Under the pieces are notes generated by a model, which was not told the DNA's origin, searched no databases, and worked only from the letters and a program-made list of their open reading frames with translations. From NCBI GenBank assembly GCA_016719295.1, contig JADKAF010000001.1, forward strand, positions 4,278,001 to 4,342,000: DNA of 64,000 bases. The letters run 5' to 3'. The position numbers and the translations under genes are program-made. Source of the stretch: Planctomycetota bacterium (GTDB taxonomy: Bacteria; Planctomycetota; UBA1135; JADKAF01). Every line of letters starts with the position of its first letter. The first letter of the stretch is position 1. Below, one piece after another: positions 26,690 through 34,170 of the stretch.

Positions 26690-27736
26690 ATGGCGCTCTC
26701 GAACTGGCTCTCCGAGCGCATCCCCGTCAGCGGTGACCAGCTCCGCGAGCTCACCAACGAGCCCGTGCCGAACCACCTGAAGCGCTGGTGGTTCTGCCTC
26801 GGCGGCACCCCGCTCTACCTCTTCATCGTCCAGATCGTCACCGGCATCCTGCTCGCGTTCTACTACCAGCCCTCGCCTGCGACCGCCTACGCGTCGGTGC
26901 AGTACATCACCGAGGAGGCCGCGTTCGGCTGGTATCTGCGCTCGGTGCACAAGTGGGCCGCGACGATGATGATCGCCGCGGTGATCCTGCATCAGATGCG
27001 GGTCTACTTCACCGGCGGGTATCGGAAGCCGCGCGAGCTGAACTGGATGATCGGGATGTTCCTGCTCGTCTGCACGCTGATGACGGGCTTCACCGGCTAC
27101 TCGCTGGTCTACGAGCAGCTCTCGTTCTGGGGCGCCAAGGTCGGCGCCAACATCTCCGACCAGGTGCCCTACGTCGGCGGCTTCCTGAAGCTGATGATGC
27201 TCGGCGGCGAGGACTACAACGAGAACACGCTCTCGCGCTTCTTCATCCTGCACGCCGCCGTGCTGCCCGCCACGATCGTCGGGCTCTTGGTCGTGCACAT
27301 CACGCTGATCCGCCTGCAGGGGATCACCGAGTTCCGCTTCGAGGACGAGCCGGAGACAGCGAAGAAGACCTTCAACTTCTTCCCCGACCACCTCTACACC
27401 GAGCTCATGATCGGCCTCGTGCTGATGATCCTGCTCAGCGTGCTCGCCACCGTGCTGCCGGCCACCATGGGACCGCCCGCCGACCCCAACGTGACGCCCG
27501 AGGTCATCAAGCCCGAGTGGTTCTTCTACGTCGTCTTCCGGTGGCTGAAGCTCTTCTCCGGCACCGTCGCCGTGCTCAGCTCCGGATTCATCTTCTTCGT
27601 CATGTTCGCCTGGCCCTTCATCGACGCCTGGCTGCGTCGGCGCTGGCCGAAGAGCGAGCTCAGCGTGTGGATCGGCATCGTCGGCGTCTTCGCCATCCTC
27701 GCGCTCACCGTCTGGGAAGCCGCTGTCGCCCATTGA
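26690..27736 (+). CDS. Cytochrome b, b6-type fused to subunit-IV-like half
   Basis: This 348-residue protein has about eight membrane helices. The haem-b ligands are His87/His101 and His188/His203. The second pair has 14 residues between ligands, the spacing of cytochrome b6 rather than mitochondrial cytochrome b (13). The C-terminal half has the quinol-site motif PEWFF (in KPEWFFYVVF) and corresponds to subunit IV, so both halves are in one chain. It starts one base after the Rieske stop. No cytochrome c1 or f gene is present; the next gene encodes an octaheme cytochrome that may take that place. Confidence 0.96.
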   Translation: MALSNWLSERIPVSGDQLRELTNEPVPNHLKRWWFCLGGTPLYLFIVQIVTGILLAFYYQPSPATAYASVQYITEEAAFGWYLRSVHKWAATMMIAAVILHQMRVYFTGGYRKPRELNWMIGMFLLVCTLMTGFTGYSLVYEQLSFWGAKVGANISDQVPYVGGFLKLMMLGGEDYNENTLSRFFILHAAVLPATIVGLLVVHITLIRLQGITEFRFEDEPETAKKTFNFFPDHLYTELMIGLVLMILLSVLATVLPATMGPPADPNVTPEVIKPEWFFYVVFRWLKLFSGTVAVLSSGFIFFVMFAWPFIDAWLRRRWPKSELSVWIGIVGVFAILALTVWEAAVAH

Positions 27737-27761
27737 GAACCCTCTCTAGCAGAGTGAACGC

Positions 27762-29357
27762 ATGTCCCTCACCTTCAAGCGCTACCTGATCGGGTTCCTG
27801 GGCTTCCTGTTCCTGCTCTCGCTCGTCTTCGTGCAGTGGACCGAGGTCCAGCGGCGCGAGCACGAGAGCACGCGGCGACCGAAGCAGGCCACCGTGCCCG
27901 CGAGCTCGACGGGCTGCGTCCAATGCCACCAGAACCTGACTCCCGGCATCATCGAGCACTGGAACGGCTCGACGCACGCGGCGAAGGGCGTCGGCTGCGT
28001 CGAGTGCCACCAGGCGGAGCAAGGCGACGTCGATGGGTTCCTGCACGAAGGAGCCTACATCGCCACGATGCCGACGCCGCGCGACTGCGCGCGTTGCCAT
28101 CCGAAGGAGTCCGAGGAGTTCCAGCGCTCGCATCACGCGGCCGCGGGGAACATCTTGGCGTCCCTCGACAACTTCCTCGCCGAGAAGGTCGAGGGCGGCG
28201 TCTCGAAGGACAATCAATCGAAGATCTTCAACCCGCACGCGCCGACGCCAGGCCGCCCCGACATCCGCGAGGTGAACGGGATGGCCTCCGCGTTCGTCGG
28301 CTGCCAGCAGTGCCACGGCTCGAAGGTCGCGCTGCAATCGAGCGACGGCAAGATGATCACCGTCGATGACTTGAAGCCGGGCCCGGACGGCAAGCCCACC
28401 GATCTCGCCGCGGTCGGCCGGGTCATCAAGAACGCGAGCGGGAAGCCCCTCTTCCACGACGGCACCTGGCCCAACACCGGCATCGGCCGCATCAACCTCG
28501 ACGGCTCGCGAGGCTCCTGCTCCGCGTGCCACAGCCGCCACGACTTCTCGCCGCGCCGCGCGCGCCGCCCCGAGAACTGCGGCAAGTGCCACCTCGGCCC
28601 CGACCACCCGCAGAAGGAGATCTACGAGGAGTCGAAGCACGGGATCGCCTATCGCGACAAGGAAGACGACATGAACCTCGACGCCGCGACCTGGGTGCTC
28701 GGGCAGGACTACAGCGCCGCACCCACCTGCGCCACCTGCCACATGTCCGCGCACTCGAAGGGCGGCAGCGTCACGCACGACCCCGGCACGCGTATCTCCT
28801 GGACCAATCGCCCGCCCGTCTCGCAGTGGCTCGACACCGATATCCACGGCAAGGTCGTCACCGAGACCGACCCGGCGAAGCGCGCCTCGCTCGTCGCGAA
28901 GAAGGCCGAAGACAAGCGCGCCGCGATGAAGCAGGTGTGCCTGCATTGCCACACGCAGGACTACGTCGACTCCTTCTACAAGCAGTACGACGACTTCGTG
29001 GTGCTCTACAACGAGAAGTTCGCGAAGCCCTGCCAGGACTTGGTGCAGCTCATGACCAAGGGCGGACTGCTCACGGCGACGCAGTTCGACGAAGAGCTCG
29101 AATGGACCTGGTTCTACCTCTGGCACCACGAGGGCCGACGCGCGCGCCACGGCGCCTCGATGATGGCGCCGGACTATGCGCACTGGCACGGCATGTACGA
29201 GGTCGCGGAGCGCTTCTACATGGAGTTCGTCCCGCAGGCCCGCGCGGTGATCGCGGAGGGCAAGACGAACGGCAAGGCCGAGGCCGCAGCGGACGCGGAG
29301 CGCCTGCTCGACGAGATCCTCGCGCGTCCCGAGCACCAGTGGAGGGAGAAGCGATGA
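27762..29357 (+). CDS. Membrane-anchored octaheme cytochrome c, HAO family
   Basis: This 531-residue protein has an uncleaved-looking N-terminal anchor (residues ~8-26), then eight CxxCH haem motifs: CVQCH (Cys52), CVECH, CARCH, CQQCH, CSACH, CGKCH, CATCH and CLHCH. The segment TCATCHMSAHSKGG and the C-terminal ARHGASMMAPDYAHWHGMYE are typical of the hydroxylamine oxidoreductase/octaheme family. There is no CxxCK, so it is not NrfA. Whether the cross-linking tyrosine of true HAO is present needs an alignment. It follows cytochrome b by 25 bp and overlaps napA by ATGA. Possible roles are the c-type partner of the Rieske/b complex, a nitrite or hydroxylamine reductase, or both. Confidence 0.93.
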   Translation: MSLTFKRYLIGFLGFLFLLSLVFVQWTEVQRREHESTRRPKQATVPASSTGCVQCHQNLTPGIIEHWNGSTHAAKGVGCVECHQAEQGDVDGFLHEGAYIATMPTPRDCARCHPKESEEFQRSHHAAAGNILASLDNFLAEKVEGGVSKDNQSKIFNPHAPTPGRPDIREVNGMASAFVGCQQCHGSKVALQSSDGKMITVDDLKPGPDGKPTDLAAVGRVIKNASGKPLFHDGTWPNTGIGRINLDGSRGSCSACHSRHDFSPRRARRPENCGKCHLGPDHPQKEIYEESKHGIAYRDKEDDMNLDAATWVLGQDYSAAPTCATCHMSAHSKGGSVTHDPGTRISWTNRPPVSQWLDTDIHGKVVTETDPAKRASLVAKKAEDKRAAMKQVCLHCHTQDYVDSFYKQYDDFVVLYNEKFAKPCQDLVQLMTKGGLLTATQFDEELEWTWFYLWHHEGRRARHGASMMAPDYAHWHGMYEVAERFYMEFVPQARAVIAEGKTNGKAEAAADAERLLDEILARPEHQWREKR

Positions 29358-31699
29358 GCGGCGTCGATCGCAGAGCGTTCCTCCAGAGCTCGGCCGGTGC
29401 CGTCGCGGCGTTCTCGCTGCGCGACCAAGCTCTCGCCTCAGAGCTCACAGCTCCCAGCAACGCGCCGGAGCTGAAGTGGGACAAAGCGCCGTGCCGCTTC
29501 TGCGGCACGGGCTGCGGCGTCGAAGTGGGCGTGCTGGGCGGTCGCGTGCAAGCCGTGCGCGGCGACGAGAAGAGCCCCGTAAACCGCGGACTCCTCTGCG
29601 TGAAGGGCTATCACCTGCCGGGCTTCCTCTACGGGAAGGACCGGCTCACGCATCCCCTGCGGCGGAAGAGCGACGGCTCGCTCGAGCGCGTGAGCTGGGA
29701 GGTCGCTCTCGATCTCATCGCCGAACGCTTCGGTGCAGCCCTGAAGGATCATGGACCGCGCTCGGTCGGCATGTACGGCTCGGGCCAGTGGACCGTCTTC
29801 GACGGCTACGCCGCGTTGAAGTGGGTGAAGGCGGGCCTGCGGTCCAACAACCTGGACCCCAACGCCCGGCTCTGCATGGCCTCGGCCGTGATGGGCTTCC
29901 TGACCCAGTTCCAGAGCGACGAGCCGATGGGCTGCTACGCCGACTTCGAGGCCGGCGACGACTTCGTGCTCTGGGGCAACAACATGGCCGAGATGCACCC
30001 GGTGCTCTTCTCGCGCCTGCTCGAGACGAAGAAGCGGAAGCCCAGCGCCCGGATCATCGATCTCTGCACGCGCCGCACCGCGACGAGCGACTACGCGGAC
30101 ATGGTGGTGCTCTTCCAGCCCGGCAGCGATCTCGCGATCGCGAACGGGATCCTGCACCTGCTCCTCGAGAAGAACGCCGTCGATCGCGCGTTCGTCGACG
30201 AGAACGTGGTCTTCAAGCGCGGCATCGAGGACCTGGAGAAGATCGGCTACGGCTGCTTCGGCGCGCAGGCGGAGAGCTACGAGTTCGCCGACGAGGTGAA
30301 GGACGCGAGCTTGGAGGAGCTGAAGAGCTTCCTCGCCGACTACACGCCGGCCAAGGTCGCCACGATCAGCGGCGTCTCGCCCGCGCAGCTCGAAGCGCTA
30401 GCGCAGATCTATGCCGATCGCCAGCGCGGCACGGTGAGCCTCTGGTGCATGGGCGTGAACCAGCACGTGCGCGGCACGTGGATGAACAACCTCATCACCG
30501 ACCTGCATCTCCTCACGGGCAAGATCGGTCGCCCGGGCGCGAACCCCTTCTCGCTGACGGGGCAACCCTCCGCGTGCGGCACCGCGCGCGAGGTCGGGAC
30601 GCTCTCCAATCGCCTGCCCGCCGACCTCGTCGTCACCAACCCCGAGCATCGCAAGAAGGCCGAGGAGATCTGGGGCGTGCCCGAGGGCACGATCGACGCA
30701 CAGCCCGGCTACCACACGATGGACCTCTTCCGCGCGTTTCAGCGCGGCGACGTGAAGGCCCTCTGGATCCAGACGACGAACCCGCTCGTCTCGCTGCCCT
30801 TCCTCTCGCGCTACCAGCGCAACGCGAACGACGGTGGCTTCGTCGTCGTGAGCGATATCTACCCGACCCCCACGACCGACATCGCCGATCTCATCCTCCC
30901 TTCCGCGGCTTGGGTCGAACGCGAAGGCATCTTCGGCAACTCCGAGCGCCGCACGCAGCACTGGAACCAGATGGTGCCGCCGCCCGGCGAAGCGAAGGAA
31001 GACGCCTGGCAGATCATCGAAGTGGCGAAGCGGATGGGCATGGGCCATCTCTTCCCCTGGAGCAGCGACGACTGGCATCGCCCGATGTACGAGGAGTACC
31101 GCCGCTTCACCGTGGGGCACGGCAAGGACTTGGCCTCCTACGACGAGCTCCGCGCGACGCGTGGCATGCTCTGGCCCGTCGTCGAAGGCAAGGAGACGAG
31201 CTATCGCTACGCGGCGGGTCACGATCCCTACGTGAAGAAGCCGCGCGGCGTCCACTTCTACAAGGCGAAGGGCTACGGCGAGAAGGCCGCGTTCTTCCTG
31301 CGCCCCTATCACCCGCCGGCGGAGGTCCCCGACGAGACCTATCCCTTCTGGCTCTGCACGGGGCGCGTGCTCGAGCACTGGCACACGGGCTCGATGACGC
31401 GCCGCGTGAAGGAGCTGCATCAAGCGATGCCCGAAGCCTACGTCGAGCTGAACCGCGCCGACGCCGATCGCCTGGGCCTGAAGAGCGGCGACAAAGTGCG
31501 CGTCGCCTCGCGCCGCGGCGCGGTCGATCTGCCCGTGCGCATCGACGGCCGCGGCCGCCCGGTCGAAGGCAGCGTCTTCGTCCCCTTCTTCGATGAGCAC
31601 CGCCTCGCGAACCTGCTCACGCTGGACGCGATGGACAGCATCTCCAAGGAGCCCGACTACAAGAAGTGCGCGGTGCGGCTGGAGCGCCTCGCGCCATGA
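29354..31699 (+). CDS. napA: Periplasmic nitrate reductase catalytic subunit
   Basis: This 781-residue molybdopterin enzyme has a Tat signal (VDRRAFLQ). Its 4Fe-4S cluster is bound by Cys47, Cys50, Cys54 and Cys82 in CRFCGTGC and GLLCVKG. Cys174 in NARLCMASAV is the expected molybdenum ligand. Family landmarks include DEPMGCYAD, NNMAEMHPVLFSR, GVNQHVRGTW, NPFSLTGQPSACGTAREVG and the C-terminal LEHWHTGSMTRR. Cysteine ligation and these motifs favour NapA over formate dehydrogenase or NarG. It reduces nitrate to nitrite in the periplasm. The start overlaps the octaheme stop (ATGA), as does its stop with the next gene. No napD, napC or napG/H is adjacent, so quinol oxidation must be by another route. 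Confidence 0.95.
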   Translation: MSGVDRRAFLQSSAGAVAAFSLRDQALASELTAPSNAPELKWDKAPCRFCGTGCGVEVGVLGGRVQAVRGDEKSPVNRGLLCVKGYHLPGFLYGKDRLTHPLRRKSDGSLERVSWEVALDLIAERFGAALKDHGPRSVGMYGSGQWTVFDGYAALKWVKAGLRSNNLDPNARLCMASAVMGFLTQFQSDEPMGCYADFEAGDDFVLWGNNMAEMHPVLFSRLLETKKRKPSARIIDLCTRRTATSDYADMVVLFQPGSDLAIANGILHLLLEKNAVDRAFVDENVVFKRGIEDLEKIGYGCFGAQAESYEFADEVKDASLEELKSFLADYTPAKVATISGVSPAQLEALAQIYADRQRGTVSLWCMGVNQHVRGTWMNNLITDLHLLTGKIGRPGANPFSLTGQPSACGTAREVGTLSNRLPADLVVTNPEHRKKAEEIWGVPEGTIDAQPGYHTMDLFRAFQRGDVKALWIQTTNPLVSLPFLSRYQRNANDGGFVVVSDIYPTPTTDIADLILPSAAWVEREGIFGNSERRTQHWNQMVPPPGEAKEDAWQIIEVAKRMGMGHLFPWSSDDWHRPMYEEYRRFTVGHGKDLASYDELRATRGMLWPVVEGKETSYRYAAGHDPYVKKPRGVHFYKAKGYGEKAAFFLRPYHPPAEVPDETYPFWLCTGRVLEHWHTGSMTRRVKELHQAMPEAYVELNRADADRLGLKSGDKVRVASRRGAVDLPVRIDGRGRPVEGSVFVPFFDEHRLANLLTLDAMDSISKEPDYKKCAVRLERLAP

Positions 31700-32265
31700 G
31701 GACAAAGCTCCGCACGCTGGCACTCCTGTCCCTCGCGGCGTCGCTCTTCGCCGCGTGCAGCGACTCGGAGAACACCGGCAAGGTCGCCGTGCCGGGCCAT
31801 CCCGGCGCGATGAAGACGAGTGCGGCACTCCGCGCCGAGCGCCGCGCGTACGACGGCGCGCCGCCCGTCGTGCCGCACGGCGCGATCGGCAACTGTCTCA
31901 ACTGCCACAAGCCCGGCGGCCTGGAAGTCCCGGGCCTGGGCTTCGCGCCGCCGAATCCGCACCTCGCGAGCTCCGAGACGAGCGGCGAGTTCGCGCGCTG
32001 CAATCAGTGCCACGTGCATCGCGAGAGCGATTCCTTCTTCGTCGCGAGCGAGTTCCGCTCGTTCCGCCAGGACCTGCGAAAGGGCACGCGCGCGCACGAG
32101 CTCGCCCCACCGGTGATCCCGCACGATCTCTATCTCCGCCGCGACTGCCAGGCGTGTCACACCGGGCCCGCGGCGCGCGAGGAGCTGCGCTGTGTGCACC
32201 CGGAGCGTACCCGGTGCACGCAGTGCCATGTCGAGCGGGTGGGGCGGGGCGAGTTCGTGCGCTGA
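31696..32265 (+). CDS. NapB-like tetrahaem lipoprotein (duplicated diheme module)
   Basis: This 189-residue protein has a lipoprotein signal with a LFAAC lipobox (Cys21). It carries four CxxCH motifs, at Cys67, Cys102, Cys151 and Cys174. Two halves repeat each other: PPVVPH...CLNCH...CNQCH (residues 56-106) and PPVIPH...CQACH...CTQCH (138-178). The pattern PPxIPH-CxxCH-CxxCH is that of NapB, the diheme electron-transfer subunit of NapA, so this looks like two NapB modules in tandem. It overlaps napA by ATGA. It would be membrane-tethered on the periplasmic side and pass electrons to NapA; no standard single-module napB is present. Confidence 0.88.
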   Translation: MRTKLRTLALLSLAASLFAACSDSENTGKVAVPGHPGAMKTSAALRAERRAYDGAPPVVPHGAIGNCLNCHKPGGLEVPGLGFAPPNPHLASSETSGEFARCNQCHVHRESDSFFVASEFRSFRQDLRKGTRAHELAPPVIPHDLYLRRDCQACHTGPAAREELRCVHPERTRCTQCHVERVGRGEFVR

Positions 32266-32443
32266 GCCGACGCCATCCAGCGGAGAGAAGCGAGTCGATG
32301 TGCAGGTCCTTCGCGATCGCGACATCCCGGCTCTCCTTTGCCAGGCTCGCTTGCGCGAGCTACGGTCTCCGTCTCGATCGTGACTCCTGCCGCCGTGATC
32401 CATCGCGACCCAACGCTTCGATAGCCCCTCGAGAAGGCGAATC

Positions 32444-33997
32444 ATGCTGACCAAGAGCTTGCGTCTGCTCGCCTTCGCTCTCGCGCTCGGCTCGCCCCTC
32501 GCCGCGCAGAGCGTCCACTACACGCTGCGCATCGACGATCCCGTGCAGCGCGTCGCGGTCGTCACGGCGCGCTTCCCCACCGCGGGGAAGGACGAGCTCC
32601 TGCTCTTCCTGCCCACGTGGTCGCCGGGCTTCTACCGCGTCGAGAGCTACGCGCGGAACGTGCTCGAGCTGCGCGCCGCCAGCGCCGATGGCGTGGCGCT
32701 CGCGGTCGAACAGCCGACGGAGCAGCGCTGGCGCATCGGCACGCGCGGCGCGGCCGAGGTCGTCGCGACCTACTCCCTCCGCTGCGAGCAGCGCTCGGTG
32801 ACGGGGAACCAGATCGCGCCGAGCTTCGCGGTGCTCTGCGGGCCGCCCACCTTCATCGCTGAGGTCGGCGCTCTCGCGCGTCCGCACGACGTGCGGGTCG
32901 AGCTACCGGAGGGCTGGCGCGAGGTCGCGACCGCGCTGCGCGCGCACCCGGACGGCGCGCCGCGGCACTACCGCGCCGCGGACTACGACGTTCTCGTCGA
33001 TGCGCCGCTCGTGCTCGGCGCGATCGAGACGAGCGCCTTCGAGGTCGACGGGGCGCGGCACGAGTGGGCGGTCTTCGGCTCGCCCGGCGAGTTCGATCAC
33101 GCGCTCCTCGTGAAGCATCTGCAGCCCATCGCGACGGAGATCTGCCACAGCTTCGGCGTGGTTCCGTTCGAGCGCTACGTGTTCCTCGCGGGATTCCGCG
33201 GCGCGAACGGTGGCCTCGAGCACTTGGACTCCACCTTGGTCAGCTTGCATCCTCGCCAGACCGCCGACGACGCCGGCCTGCTCTCGTTCCTCGCGCACGA
33301 GTACGCGCACGCGTTCAACGTGAAGCGGCTGCGCCCCGTGGAGCTCGGACCGTTCGACTACGAGAGCCCCCCCCGCACCGCGAACCTCTGGATCTCCGAA
33401 GGGCTGACCACGTGGATCGGCGATCTGGCCGTCGTGCGCTCCGGAGCGATCGGCGTCGACGCGTGGCTCGCGATGGTCTCGCACCACATCGGAGCCCTGC
33501 AGAGCTCGCCCGGGCGCGCGAAGCAGACCTTGGCCGAAGCCTCGCTCGGTGTCTGGACCACCTCGACCTCGGGCGTCGGAGGTGATCCAGAGGCGACGAT
33601 CAGCTATTACGTGAAAGGCCCCGTCGTCGGCTTCGCGCTCGAGGCCCGCTTGCGCACGGCGACGGAGGGCGCGCACGGCCTCGACGAGCTGCTGCGCCGC
33701 GCTTACGCGCGCTACTCCGGAGAGCGCGGCTTCACGACGGAGCAATTCGAGGCGCTCGCCGACGAGATCGCGGGCGCCGATCAGAGCGCGTTCTTCGAGC
33801 GCGCCATCCGCTCGACCGCCGAGCTCGACTACAGCGAGGCGCTGCAGTGGCTCGGCCTGCGCTTCGCCAGCACCTCAGGAGACGCGCGCGCACGCGAGCG
33901 CTGGAAGCTCGAGATCGACCCGGAGGCGACCGCCGCGCAGGCGGAGCATCTGCGCCGATTGCTCTTGCCGACGCCGAAGCCGAGCTCGAAGCGCTGA
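32444..33997 (+). CDS. Secreted M61-family metallopeptidase
   Basis: This 517-residue protein has a signal peptide (ending GSPLAAQ). The zinc motif HEYAH (His285, Glu286, His289) is followed by NVKRLRP. The third ligand Glu319 lies in LWISEGLTTW. This arrangement is that of M61 glycyl aminopeptidases. Most relatives are ~580-630 residues because they end in a PDZ domain; here the chain stops soon after the QWLGLRF segment, so the PDZ appears to be missing. The product should be periplasmic or extracellular. The ATG start at 32444 is the only one giving a signal peptide. Confidence 0.92.
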   Translation: MLTKSLRLLAFALALGSPLAAQSVHYTLRIDDPVQRVAVVTARFPTAGKDELLLFLPTWSPGFYRVESYARNVLELRAASADGVALAVEQPTEQRWRIGTRGAAEVVATYSLRCEQRSVTGNQIAPSFAVLCGPPTFIAEVGALARPHDVRVELPEGWREVATALRAHPDGAPRHYRAADYDVLVDAPLVLGAIETSAFEVDGARHEWAVFGSPGEFDHALLVKHLQPIATEICHSFGVVPFERYVFLAGFRGANGGLEHLDSTLVSLHPRQTADDAGLLSFLAHEYAHAFNVKRLRPVELGPFDYESPPRTANLWISEGLTTWIGDLAVVRSGAIGVDAWLAMVSHHIGALQSSPGRAKQTLAEASLGVWTTSTSGVGGDPEATISYYVKGPVVGFALEARLRTATEGAHGLDELLRRAYARYSGERGFTTEQFEALADEIAGADQSAFFERAIRSTAELDYSEALQWLGLRFASTSGDARARERWKLEIDPEATAAQAEHLRRLLLPTPKPSSKR

Positions 33998-34170
33998 CTG
34001 CGCGCGCTTCGTGGAGATCATCCGCGCGGAGTATGGCCTCGCGGCGCGCGGCTCGTGGGTAGGGTGCCTACTCACATCGGGGCATTGACCCGAGAGCGCG
34101 GCAGCGCGAGCGTCGCCTACTGCTGGCCTCGCGCCCGCGTCGCTCTCACTGCCTTCGGGCAGAGGTTCCC

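Noticed and set aside
27762..29357. NrfA-type nitrite reductase
   Set aside because: No CxxCK motif and eight rather than five haems; HAO-family landmarks fit better.
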